DNA of 33,308 nt from contig JARGFH010000041.1 of the NCBI GenBank assembly GCA_029210695.1, positions 1 through 33,308 on the forward strand. Reading direction: 5' to 3'. Shown one piece after another: positions 8,942-16,666 of the stretch. A program made the position numbers and the translations under genes. Positions within the stretch are counted from its first letter, which is position 1. Every line of letters begins with the position of its first letter. The notes beneath the pieces are model-generated. The model had not been told where the DNA came from, ran no database searches, and was given only the letters and a program-made list of their open reading frames with translations. The DNA is from Acidimicrobiia bacterium (GTDB taxonomy: Bacteria > Actinomycetota > Acidimicrobiia > Spongiisociales > JAHEDJ01).

Positions 8942-10627
8942 ATGACGAGTCCGCCTAGCGATACCGCCAGATCAGCAAAGACCCCGTTCGCCGACTGCGC
9001 GGGTATCGCAGCATTTGCCATTGTCGGGGTCCTATGGGTCATCTTCGCAGCTGAGGAACCCCTGCACATCGATGAACTCCGCCAAACGAGGGCGTATGCG
9101 GGTGGACCCGAGCAGTGGGTCGGAACCTCGTGGGGGATGAATCAACCGCCCCTGGAGATCACGCTTGGCGCTATCTGGCGACGCCTCTTCGGTGCTAGCG
9201 ATTATGCGGAGCGGCTCTTCCCGGTCATCGTCGGATTGCTGTCTCTCATCCTTCTCGCCCGTCTCGCCATTCGGTTCTCAGGCAAGAAGCTGGCCGCGCC
9301 GATTGCGATTCTCGCCTACGGACTCTCGCCCCTGGTCTTCCGAACGACGGCGCTCATGAGGCCCTATGCCATTCCCACATTCTTCAGCCTGTTGTTCCTC
9401 ACAACGCTCATCGATCTGCGGGACCGGGGACCGTCCAGGCTCCGGATCACCTCCGCGGTGGTCGGCGGGGCCGGACTGCTCCTCAGTCACGCCCTCATTC
9501 CGGTCTTGGTCGCCGGCGTGGCTGTATTGGGCCTCTTTGCGATGAAGGCCCGCAAACAACCGGATTCAAGTGGGGCGGCGCTGGCCCGTCGCATCGCCCT
9601 CGGTGTGACGCTGCTGGGATTGCTCATGCCGATCGCCCTTCGATTCAAGAACCCGACCTTCTTCGAATCGCCCGTCGCCTACTCGCTCTCTGATCGCCTG
9701 GTAGACGCTGTCGAATTGACGACAACGGCAGCTCGTTCGAATTTTGGATGGGCACTCCTTCCATTGGTGCTGTCGTTGGTTTTGTTGATGATTCCATCCT
9801 TCCGACCGCAGAGAGGCGAGTTGTGGTGGTTCATCGCGCTCATTGGGATCCCGGTTGGTGTTTCCGCCGTCTTCTTCGTAACCGTTGCGCCTGGATATCC
9901 GTATCCGGATCGATACCTGCACGACATCATGCTCTCGGGAGCTATCGGGTTAGGTCTGGTCGGGTCAAGGTGGGAAACCAGGGACCGGCGGCCCTGGCAG
10001 GGCCTGGCGTTCGGCGCTATCGGACTAGCAGTGGCAGGTTCCTTTGTCACCCTTTCAATTCCTGCGTTCCAGCACGAAGTCACCACCGAACGGTTCCTCG
10101 ACTGGGCTGAAGGGACGGACCTGATCATGGAGCACCTTGATTCAGATGTGGTGATCCTCTTCGAACCGCTGGTCCCGTTTCCCAGCTACCAATCGCTGTT
10201 CTACGGACAACCCCGATACCTTCCCGACTCGTACGTCGTCAGAATGTCTCGCCTCATAGTCGACTCTGGTCACATGCTCGGCGACGGTCCGATCGCGGTT
10301 CTGCTCGTTGGATCGCAGGCGTCGACAATCGCACCACCCGGCTGGCGAATAGAGCAGAGTGGCATTTGGCAGCTCCTCATCCCTCCCCCCGCCATCGAGA
10401 ACGATGCCGTAGCTGTACTGGAAGAACTCGAAGCAGCCATCACCGACGACCTCTACGACCTGGTCCTGCGAATGCACATAGCGATCGCCCTCGCCGAACG
10501 CGGTGATATCGAGGAGGCCTACTCGACCCTAGAAGCCATAGACCGACCGGCGGGCAACGATCCACAACAGCTATACGACCGGTACACCTCAAAGGTCCAA
10601 GAGAGGATCGCGCTTCTCCAACCATAA
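8942..10627 (+). CDS. GT-C membrane glycosyltransferase, GT39/ArnT-like
   Basis: A polytopic inner-membrane protein (561 residues) that likely transfers a sugar from a polyprenyl-phosphate donor on the outer face of the membrane. After the first membrane segment comes an extracytoplasmic loop with the acidic motif EEPLHIDEL, where GT-C enzymes keep their catalytic Asp/Glu. Six to eight further hydrophobic segments follow up to about residue 380. The last 130 residues are soluble, and the end (LRMHIAIALAERGDIEEAYSTLEAI) looks like a single TPR-type helical pair. ATG at 8942 was chosen over an in-frame ATG at 8894 because the intervening 16 residues are polar and family members begin shortly before the first helix. 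No strong ribosome site is visible. Confidence 0.75.
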   Translation: MTSPPSDTARSAKTPFADCAGIAAFAIVGVLWVIFAAEEPLHIDELRQTRAYAGGPEQWVGTSWGMNQPPLEITLGAIWRRLFGASDYAERLFPVIVGLLSLILLARLAIRFSGKKLAAPIAILAYGLSPLVFRTTALMRPYAIPTFFSLLFLTTLIDLRDRGPSRLRITSAVVGGAGLLLSHALIPVLVAGVAVLGLFAMKARKQPDSSGAALARRIALGVTLLGLLMPIALRFKNPTFFESPVAYSLSDRLVDAVELTTTAARSNFGWALLPLVLSLVLLMIPSFRPQRGELWWFIALIGIPVGVSAVFFVTVAPGYPYPDRYLHDIMLSGAIGLGLVGSRWETRDRRPWQGLAFGAIGLAVAGSFVTLSIPAFQHEVTTERFLDWAEGTDLIMEHLDSDVVILFEPLVPFPSYQSLFYGQPRYLPDSYVVRMSRLIVDSGHMLGDGPIAVLLVGSQASTIAPPGWRIEQSGIWQLLIPPPAIENDAVAVLEELEAAITDDLYDLVLRMHIAIALAERGDIEEAYSTLEAIDRPAGNDPQQLYDRYTSKVQERIALLQP

Positions 10628-10710
10628 TCTGGGTCTTCATGGGGTCCATACGACCAGTCAAGTCCCGACAGACTCTGGTTTGAACGATGGACGGTATCGT
10701 ACAGCCGACC

Positions 10711-10717
10711 GGAAGGA
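10711..10717 (+). promoter_or_regulatory. Ribosome binding site that fixes the GTG start at 10727
   Basis: GGAAGGA lies 9 bases before GTG, close to the ideal complement of the 16S rRNA tail. The first membrane segment begins immediately after that codon. Confidence 0.6.
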
Positions 10718-10726
10718 ACCGTCACC

Positions 10727-11095
10727 GTGCTTCGACCAATTGCGCTCATCCTCATTTCTATCTCTCTCGGCGTTGTTGCACTGCTTCTGTGGCGCGCCGC
10801 ACTTGTTGAGGTCGGTGGATTCCAGCTGGAATTCTCCACGGCCGGGAGTCAGTTGCTGAAGCTCGTCGCACGCTGGCGCTTCTGGCTCGGTGTGGTGTTG
10901 CTGTTCGGGGTGGTGCTGATCAGCCTCGAGCTATATGGCAACGAGGAACTATCGCGCATCGTTCCGCTGTACAGCATGAGCTACGTGATTATTGCATTGG
11001 TTGGCAAGTTCTACCTGAATGAGAACGTCACCGCCACGCGTTGGGTGGGTATCGCGGCGATCATGAGCGGCGTGTTTATTCTCGTACGATCCTGA
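10727..11095 (+). CDS. Small four-helix EamA/EmrE-like membrane protein (ArnE/ArnF-type flippase subunit candidate)
   Basis: A 122-residue protein with four predicted membrane segments (about 4-23, 50-68, 78-95, 100-120). The second half (IVPLYSMSYVIIALVGKFYL, then RWVGIAAIMSGVFILV) is the classic repeat unit of the drug/metabolite transporter superfamily. Single-repeat members act as dimers; ArnE/ArnF-type ones move lipid-linked sugars across the membrane. Sitting directly after a GT-C enzyme that needs a flipped polyprenyl-sugar, that role is plausible, but it is inferred from context only. The start is GTG, supported by GGAAGGA at 10711-10717 with good spacing. It ends 6 bases before a convergent gene's stop. 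Confidence 0.75.
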   Translation: MLRPIALILISISLGVVALLLWRAALVEVGGFQLEFSTAGSQLLKLVARWRFWLGVVLLFGVVLISLELYGNEELSRIVPLYSMSYVIIALVGKFYLNENVTATRWVGIAAIMSGVFILVRS

Positions 11096-11101
11096 CGAGG
11101 T

Positions 11102-11701
11102 TCACTCGCCGAGCACTCCCCTGAGACGAGCCACCTCAGATCGCAGCTCGTCAACCTCCAGCTGCAACTTGGCCATGTCACGCTCTGCATGTCGCCGCAA
11201 CCGGTTGTTGCTGTAGACCGCACCATCCGGAAGGTCGCGTTCAACGAAGCTGAGCGGTGAGATGATGACACCATCGCCAATCGTCACACCCGGCCCGATG
11301 ACACTCGGTCCACCGATGAAGGTATTGCTGCCGACCTTCGTGGGCGTGTACGCGATGAGGTCCTTGTTCTTCCCCGTTTCTCCCGCCAGCGCCTGCAAAT
11401 GGGTGGTGTGGCTCCATATCATCACGGACAGCCCGATTTGTGTGTTGTCGCCGATCTCCAACCCGCCCTGAGCATCGAGGATGGCTCCCTCTCCGATCCA
11501 GACGTCGGTACCACACGTGAAGCGACCCGGGTTGAGGATCTTTGCGTTCTCCCGGATGCGACAACCGGCAGGGAGGCCGAGAAACCGTGCACGCTCTCGA
11601 TCATTCATCAGAAAAGTACTGCGGTAGCGCAGAATTTCACTTCGGATGTGCTCGAGATCTTCGGACTCTTGCTCGGGGAAGTATCGGAACTCGTCGACCA
11701 T
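11102..11701 (-). CDS. Left-handed beta-helix (hexapeptide repeat) acyltransferase
   Basis: A 199-residue enzyme that probably O- or N-acetylates a sugar or sugar nucleotide using acetyl-CoA. Hexapeptide repeats run from about 60 to 165 (for example IGEGAILDA, IGDNTQIG, IGPGVTIGDGVII), interrupted by a loop with histidines (IWSHTTH near 95) where such enzymes place their catalytic His. The N-terminal 45 residues are helical. The last 30 residues (RHAERDMAKLQLEVDELRSE) form a heptad-like coiled coil, probably stabilising a trimer. It lies 104 bases downstream of an aminotransferase on the same strand, so it may serve the same amino sugar or be transcribed separately. The substrate is unknown. 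Confidence 0.82.
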   Translation of the reverse strand: MVDEFRYFPEQESEDLEHIRSEILRYRSTFLMNDRERARFLGLPAGCRIRENAKILNPGRFTCGTDVWIGEGAILDAQGGLEIGDNTQIGLSVMIWSHTTHLQALAGETGKNKDLIAYTPTKVGSNTFIGGPSVIGPGVTIGDGVIISPLSFVERDLPDGAVYSNNRLRRHAERDMAKLQLEVDELRSEVARLRGVLGE

Positions 11702-11741
11702 GCGCGCATGCTATCAGGCGCTCAAGACCGACCCAACACAC

Positions 11742-11780
11742 CAGGAACCCCGCCCGGCCCGGTAGCCACGACGGTTCCTG
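11742..11780 (-). terminator. Inverted repeat after the aminotransferase gene, possible weak terminator
   Basis: CAGGAACC and GGTTCCTG form a perfect 8-bp inverted repeat with a 23-base loop in the 104-base gap between the aminotransferase stop and the acyltransferase start. No T-run follows, so it may attenuate rather than end transcription. A second arm pair, ACCCCGCC/GGCGGGGT, overlaps it. Confidence 0.35.
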
Positions 11781-11805
11781 AACGGCGTTGGACACCGCGG
11801 CGGGG

Positions 11806-12939
11806 TCAGGCTCCCGCCGCGTCGGCCATGCAGCGAACAACCCTGTCCAGGTCCGACGACGACATCTCGTGGTACATGGGCAAGATGATGGACGTGTCGG
11901 TCAGGATCTCGGTGACAGGAAGATCGGCGTGGGGGTGACCGGCGAACGCAGGCTCCCGATGGGCAGCCATTACGCCCCGGCGTGTTGAGATCGCTCGCTC
12001 GAGCATCATCTCCATGAGACGATTCCTCGACGTGGGAAAACCTTCGCGAAGAACAACTGCGTACGATTGGAAATTCGTGGTGCCATAGGATGGGTCGGCT
12101 GGGAGTTGGAGCCCGTCGATGCCTGCCATCCCTTTCCGATACTCCTCCGCCAGCTCCCTGCGCCTTTCGATCATTGATGGGAGCTTCTCGAGTTGAACAA
12201 TCCCCACCGCAGCCTGGAGATCGGTCATCCGGAAGTTGTAGCCCATCTCGACGTACTGCTCGATTGCGACCCGAGTATTCTCGTGCCGATCGAAAGCACT
12301 CACACTCATGCCGTGCTGGCGAAGCCGCCGCATTCGGTCGGCCAGATCTTCGCTCGATGTCGTGATCATGCCGCCTTCGCCTGTGGTCAGGATCTTTCTC
12401 GGGTGGAACGAGAACACCACCACATCTGAGTGAGAACCGATCGCGATCCCCCCATACGTGGAACCTATCGCACAAGCTGCATCTTCGATCACCGTCAGGT
12501 TTCGTTCGTGACACAATGCGGCGATCTCGTCGAGCTCCGCCGGCATGCCGACCTGATGGACCACGATGACCGCCCGGGTCGCCGGAGTGATGACGGCTTC
12601 AATTGTATCGGCGGTGAGGTTCTGCGTGACGGGGTCGACGTCCGCGAAGACCGGTGTGGCGCCAACGTAGCGAGGAGCGTTGGCGGTGGCGATGAACGAC
12701 AAGGAGGGGACCACGACCTCGTCGCCCGGACCGATTCCGAGGGCGTGAAGTGCGAGGTGCAATCCCGTCGTGCATGATGACACGGCAACTCCATGAGCTG
12801 CTCCAACTTGCCCGGCCAGCGCCTTTTCGAATTCCGCAACCCGGGGACCCTGTGCAACCCAGCCGGATCGGATCGTCTCTTCCGCGGCGGCCACCTCACC
12901 GTCGCCGAGCCACGGTTTCATGACGGGGATCAAATCCAA
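11806..12939 (-). CDS. DegT/DnrJ/EryC1/StrS family sugar aminotransferase
   Basis: A PLP-dependent enzyme (377 residues) that aminates a nucleotide-linked keto sugar, usually with glutamate as donor. The family signature is clear: IPVMKPWLGDGEVAAAEETI at the N-terminus, SSCTTGLHLAL (PLP phosphate site, about 54-64), VIEDAACAIGS (near 150) and SFHPRKILTTGEGG with the Schiff-base Lys182. I chose the TTG start at 12939 because the conserved IPVMKPWLG segment would be lost from the next ATG (12921), and a GTGGAG site lies just upstream. It overlaps the end of the SDR gene, so the SDR probably supplies the keto sugar. Exact regiochemistry (C3 or C4) cannot be told. Confidence 0.88.
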   Translation of the reverse strand: MDLIPVMKPWLGDGEVAAAEETIRSGWVAQGPRVAEFEKALAGQVGAAHGVAVSSCTTGLHLALHALGIGPGDEVVVPSLSFIATANAPRYVGATPVFADVDPVTQNLTADTIEAVITPATRAVIVVHQVGMPAELDEIAALCHERNLTVIEDAACAIGSTYGGIAIGSHSDVVVFSFHPRKILTTGEGGMITTSSEDLADRMRRLRQHGMSVSAFDRHENTRVAIEQYVEMGYNFRMTDLQAAVGIVQLEKLPSMIERRRELAEEYRKGMAGIDGLQLPADPSYGTTNFQSYAVVLREGFPTSRNRLMEMMLERAISTRRGVMAAHREPAFAGHPHADLPVTEILTDTSIILPMYHEMSSSDLDRVVRCMADAAGA

Positions 12940-13919
12940 TTCCGCTCCACTTCTGCCGACAGCAACTCCTCGACGTCCTGGTCGGCGAAAAACTCAATAG
13001 TTCGCCTCAGGCCGTCCGCGAGGTCGGTAGACAACTCGAAAGGCACGATTGAAGACACCTTGGTCACGTCTGCTCGTAACTTGGGTAGGTCGCCGGGGCG
13101 CTCCTCGCCGTGAATCACCTCGCTCGCCGACCCGGTGGCCGTCAGGATCATGGCCGCCAACTCGGCGACCGAAGTGTCGCGCCCGCTCCCGATATTGACG
13201 ACATCTCCGATCAGTTCGTCGACTCCGGCGAGTTGCATCAGCCAGCGGGCCGTGTCCTCCACGTACATGAAATCGCGCGTCTGCCGTCCGTCGCCGTGGA
13301 TGAGCAGCGGACGATTGGCCAACGCACGCAGGATGAATTTCGGAATCACCTCACCAGAATCGCCTTCGAAATGAGAACGCGGGCCGAAGTTGTTGAATGG
13401 ACGAATCACCCGCGTGTCCATCCCGTAGGTCCGATGGTATGCCTGTGCAATGAGTTCTCCTGCGAGCTTTCCAGCCCCGTACACGGTGGTGGGTGCAGGC
13501 ACGATCGACTCCGAGAACAGCCCCGATTCGGGCAGGCCGTACACCTCCGACGACGACACGTATACGAATCGCCCCTGATCACCGGTCCGCATCGCTTCGA
13601 GCGCAGCCAGCGTGCCGTTGGCATTGACGCGGAGATTCTCCGCAGGATGCGCGATCGATGCACGCACGTTCCGCACCGCCAGATGGAATACCAGATCCGC
13701 GGTCGACAACTGAGCTGCCACTGCCTCGGCACAGATGTCGCCCTCGATGAAGTGAATTGAATCCAGCACCGGACGAAGATTGTCCAGGCTCCCCGTCGAG
13801 AGATCGTCGATCACGATACACGCGGCCGGACCCGCCTCAACGATGCGCTCCACCAGATGAGAACCGATGAACCCAGCGCCGCCCGTCACAGCGATGGTGA
13901 GCCCGCCGACCTCACTCAT
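12930..13919 (-). CDS. Extended short-chain dehydrogenase: NAD-dependent sugar epimerase/dehydratase
   Basis: A 329-residue extended SDR acting on a nucleotide sugar. It shows the NAD motif GGAGFIGSH (13-21), DDLSTG after the second strand, YVSSSEVYG (Ser for catalysis near 122-124) and the YxxxK pair Tyr147/Lys151. The substrate half contains RPFNNFGPRS and the DGRQTRDFMYVEDTA segment found in UDP-glucose 4-epimerase and 4,6-dehydratase relatives. It lies between two StrS aminotransferases and overlaps both (8-10 bases), indicating a coupled operon. Adjacent SDR and StrS genes commonly form a dehydratase/aminotransferase pair for a 4-amino or 3-amino deoxysugar; 4-epimerase activity is equally possible. 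Confidence 0.87.
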   Translation of the reverse strand: MSEVGGLTIAVTGGAGFIGSHLVERIVEAGPAACIVIDDLSTGSLDNLRPVLDSIHFIEGDICAEAVAAQLSTADLVFHLAVRNVRASIAHPAENLRVNANGTLAALEAMRTGDQGRFVYVSSSEVYGLPESGLFSESIVPAPTTVYGAGKLAGELIAQAYHRTYGMDTRVIRPFNNFGPRSHFEGDSGEVIPKFILRALANRPLLIHGDGRQTRDFMYVEDTARWLMQLAGVDELIGDVVNIGSGRDTSVAELAAMILTATGSASEVIHGEERPGDLPKLRADVTKVSSIVPFELSTDLADGLRRTIEFFADQDVEELLSAEVERNWI

Positions 13920-15033
13920 CAGTCGCTCGCTCGACCGCAGAAAGCAGCGTCTCCGCTACGTAGACGATCTGTTCGTCGGTGAGTTCCGCATACATCGGGA
14001 GCGAGAGCAACGAGGATGCGCTCTCCTCCGCCATGGGGAAATCTCCCATTGCATGTCCCATGGATGCATATGCCTGCTGAAGATGAACCGGCACCGGGTA
14101 ATGCAAGCCCACGCTGATCCCGGCCGCTTGCATCAGTTCCGTCACCCGGTCCCTATTCGGTACGTGTACCACGAAGAGGTGATACACCGAATACGCCCAT
14201 TCCGCATCCACCGGTAGCTGTATACCATCCCCGTCGCTCAGCAACCGGCTGTACCGGTCGGCCACTGCTCGCCGTTGCTCAGTCCAGCGGGCGAGGTGTG
14301 GCAGTTTGACGTTGAGCGTGGCGCCGACGATCTCGTGCATCCTGCTGTTGAATCCGATGCGCGAACTGTGGTACTTCTTCGTCTGGCCGTGATCACGCAA
14401 CTCGACCATTGCCTCCGCCAGCGCGCTGTCGTTGGTGAGTATCGCCCCTCCCTCACCTGGGGCTCCCAGGTTCTTTCCCGGATAGAACGAGAACCCTGCC
14501 AATCGTCCAATACTGCCCACCGACCGATCCTTGTACCTGGCGAGGTGCGCTTGGGCGGCGTCTTCCATCACCCAGCGATCCATGCGGTCGGCCGCCTCGT
14601 GAAGCGGGTCGAGGTCGCACGGCTGACCGTAGAGGTGCACTCCGATCACTCCCTTGACCTTGGGATCCTCGAGCGCCGCAATCGCCCGGCCAACGTCGAT
14701 GTTCTTGGTGACGGGGTCGCAATCGACGAAACGGGGTGTGGCGCCGGTGTGGCTCACGGCTTCCGCGGTGGCGATGAACGTGTTGGCCGGCACCACGACT
14801 TCGTCTCCAGGTCCTACACCGAGTCCGAGCAAGCCAAGGTAGAGAGCATCGGTTCCCGAGCTCACGGCGACGCAGTGAGCGGTTTCGTGAGCCTCGGCAA
14901 ATGACGACTCGAAGGCCTTGACCTCGCGGCTGCCCACGAAGCGGGTCGCGTCGTAGACCTCTTCCCAGGCGGCCAGAATCTCGCTCCGCAAAGGACGGTG
15001 TTGCGCCCCCAGGTCGAGAAATGGGACGTTCAT
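13912..15033 (-). CDS. StrS-family sugar aminotransferase, WbpE/WlbC-like
   Basis: A 373-residue PLP enzyme. Key segments are VPFLDLGAQHRPLRSEI at the start, SSGTDALYLGLLGLGVGPGD (58-77), PANTFIATAEAV (82-93), VMEDAAQAHLA (155-165) and FSFYPGKNLGAPGEGGA with Lys187 as the Schiff base. With the dehydrogenase and acetyltransferase genes just upstream it matches the WbpB-WbpE-WbpD (WlbA-C-B) set that installs a 3-acetamido group on UDP-GlcNAc-uronic acid. Biochemical identity is inferred. The ATG at 15033 has AAGGAG upstream and overlaps the previous stop (ATGA); the frame is open 66 codons further but that part is antisense-like Arg-rich noise. Confidence 0.87.
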   Translation of the reverse strand: MNVPFLDLGAQHRPLRSEILAAWEEVYDATRFVGSREVKAFESSFAEAHETAHCVAVSSGTDALYLGLLGLGVGPGDEVVVPANTFIATAEAVSHTGATPRFVDCDPVTKNIDVGRAIAALEDPKVKGVIGVHLYGQPCDLDPLHEAADRMDRWVMEDAAQAHLARYKDRSVGSIGRLAGFSFYPGKNLGAPGEGGAILTNDSALAEAMVELRDHGQTKKYHSSRIGFNSRMHEIVGATLNVKLPHLARWTEQRRAVADRYSRLLSDGDGIQLPVDAEWAYSVYHLFVVHVPNRDRVTELMQAAGISVGLHYPVPVHLQQAYASMGHAMGDFPMAEESASSLLSLPMYAELTDEQIVYVAETLLSAVERATDE

Positions 15034-15557
15034 GATGCTCCTTCCATGTCCGGCGCGGCTCCGACGACCCGGCCGGGCACACCTACTACCAGTGCACCGT
15101 CTGGAACGTCGTGGGTAACGATGGCCCCGGCACCCACCATTGCCCCCTCGCCGATGGTCACTCCAGCCAGGATGATGGCCCCCGATCCGATCGATGCGCG
15201 CTTCTTGACGACGGTCGGCTCCAAGGTCCAATCATCTGACCCCTGCGGAGTGCCATCAGGGCGGGTGGCCCGAGGGGTTTTGTCGTTGGTGAACATCACA
15301 CCGTGGCCGATGAAACACTCATCCTCGATCGTGACGCCTTCGCAAACGAACGTGTGGCTCGAGATCTTGCAGGCCCTGCCGATCACTGCGCCCCGTTGCA
15401 CTTCGACGAAGGCTCCGATCGTGGTGTCCTCGCCGATACGGCAACCGTATAGATTGACGAATGAGGAAACTCGTGCTCCGTCACCAAGCTCCACATCTGG
15501 AGAGATGACCTGGTTTTCTGCTCTGAACGCCGGACGTCCGCTGGTCATGGCAGTCAC
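15030..15557 (-). CDS. Hexapeptide-repeat N-acetyltransferase, WbpD/WlbB-like
   Basis: A 175-residue left-handed beta-helix enzyme that likely acetylates the new 3-amino group of a UDP-sugar using acetyl-CoA. Repeats run almost from end to end (ISPDVELGDGARV, IGEDTTIGAFVEV, IGSGAIILAGVTIGEGAMV). The internal loop HGVMFTNDKTPRA near 84-96 is, from memory, typical of WbpD/WlbB proteins. The reading frame starts at GTG 15557, which overlaps the upstream stop as GTGA; ATG at 15548 is an alternative, and neither has a strong ribosome site. It is the middle gene of the dehydrogenase-acetyltransferase-aminotransferase trio, which supports the assignment. Confidence 0.85.
   Translation of the reverse strand: MTAMTSGRPAFRAENQVISPDVELGDGARVSSFVNLYGCRIGEDTTIGAFVEVQRGAVIGRACKISSHTFVCEGVTIEDECFIGHGVMFTNDKTPRATRPDGTPQGSDDWTLEPTVVKKRASIGSGAIILAGVTIGEGAMVGAGAIVTHDVPDGALVVGVPGRVVGAAPDMEGAS
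15038..15043 (-). promoter_or_regulatory. Ribosome binding site that fixes the ATG at 15033
   Basis: AAGGAG on the minus strand sits 4 bases before the ATG. Together with the ATGA overlap and the conserved first residues (MNVPFLDLG), it rules out the longer open frame. Confidence 0.6.
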
Positions 15558-16588
15558 GCATCCAAGTCGAGCGGAATCGTGGCCCCGCCTGCCGCCAGGC
15601 TGTCGTGAATAGCCGCGAGTACCTTCAAGACTCGTAGGCCGGCCCTGCCGTCCGTCAAAGGGGCTCTTCCCTCCCGGATTGCAGAGGCGAACTCCCCAGC
15701 AACGAGTTTCAGCGCCTCGGATTCATCCAGAACCGGGGCCACCATTTCGCCCGTGCGGTACGACACCAGGGTACGGCGTCGCGCCTGGTCGTCGAGAGGC
15801 TCGAGTTCGACACCTGTGTCAAACACGCTGATTCGCTGCGCCGGTTTCAAATCATCCCAAACGAGCATCTTCTTCGACCCACCGACGGTCGTTGTCCGGA
15901 CCTTGGTAGGGCTCAGCCAGTTCACGTGGGCATGGGCGATGGAACCGTTGGAGAGCGGCAGAGAGAAGAACCCGACGCACGGGTGCCCTACTCCAAGAGG
16001 GTCTGCACCCTGCGCAGACACACCGAGAGGTACAACATCGTCTGGAAGGATGAAGTCCAGTATCGACAAGTCGTGCGGTGCCAGATCCCAGAAGACGTCT
16101 ATGTCGGACTGAATGAGGCCGAGGTTGATCCGTACAGAGTCGAAGTACTGCAGATCACCCAGAGAGCCGCTCTTAACAAGATCCCGTATCTTTCGCACGG
16201 CCCCGGTGTAGCAGAACGTGTGATCTGTCATCAGCACCAGCCCGAGGCTCTCGGCCGTGGCCACCATCCGCTCGCCTTCTTCCACCGTCCGGGCGAGAGG
16301 TTTCTCGACAAGAACATGCTTGCCTGCCTCAAAACAAGCGGCCGCCAGAGCTGCATGAGTTCCCGCCGGTGTGGCGATTGCCACGGCCTCCACCTCGGGA
16401 TCGGCCAGCACTTCCTGAAGGTCGACCGTGGCCTTGACGCCCGCTAGAGGCCCGACGGTTCTGGCGGCCCTTTCGAGTGACAGATCGCAAACCCACCGCA
16501 CATCGGTCGAATTGTGTGCAGCGAAATTCCGCACCAGGTTTGGGCCCCAGTACCCCGCTCCGACAACGGCAACACCAACAGGCTTCAT
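15554..16588 (-). CDS. Gfo/Idh/MocA family NAD(P)-dependent dehydrogenase, WlbA/WbpB-like
   Basis: A 344-residue oxidoreductase. The Rossmann motif VGVAVVGAGYWGPNLVRNF is at 4-22, ATPAGTHAALA near 72 and the diagnostic VEKPLA at 94-99. The C-terminal half carries the alpha/beta substrate domain with DLAPHDLSILDF, where the family's catalytic His lies. WlbA/WbpB enzymes oxidise C3 of UDP-GlcNAc-uronic acid to give the 3-keto sugar taken by the aminotransferase; the next two genes encode exactly those follow-on functions. The UDP-GlcNAc 6-dehydrogenase needed first is not in this window. ATG at 16588 has GAGGAG 6 bases upstream. This is the first gene of the minus-strand amino-sugar operon. Confidence 0.87.
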   Translation of the reverse strand: MKPVGVAVVGAGYWGPNLVRNFAAHNSTDVRWVCDLSLERAARTVGPLAGVKATVDLQEVLADPEVEAVAIATPAGTHAALAAACFEAGKHVLVEKPLARTVEEGERMVATAESLGLVLMTDHTFCYTGAVRKIRDLVKSGSLGDLQYFDSVRINLGLIQSDIDVFWDLAPHDLSILDFILPDDVVPLGVSAQGADPLGVGHPCVGFFSLPLSNGSIAHAHVNWLSPTKVRTTTVGGSKKMLVWDDLKPAQRISVFDTGVELEPLDDQARRRTLVSYRTGEMVAPVLDESEALKLVAGEFASAIREGRAPLTDGRAGLRVLKVLAAIHDSLAAGGATIPLDLDA

Positions 16589-16594
16589 CCGACA

Positions 16595-16600
16595 CTCCTC
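16595..16600 (-). promoter_or_regulatory. Ribosome binding site of the dehydrogenase gene
   Basis: GAGGAG on the minus strand is 6 bases from the ATG at 16588 and selects it over the in-frame ATG 51 bases upstream, which would add residues ahead of the Rossmann fold that the family lacks. Confidence 0.6.
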
Positions 16601-16666
16601 GAGGACACAACTGGCAGTAATGAACCCGCCGCGTGACAATTGGCAGATCCGGTGGGAGCCTAACTG

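Noticed and set aside
8748-8945. Small plus-strand gene between glycosyltransferases
   Set aside because: 65 codons without ribosome site, hydrophobic segment or known motif, overlapping the next gene's start.
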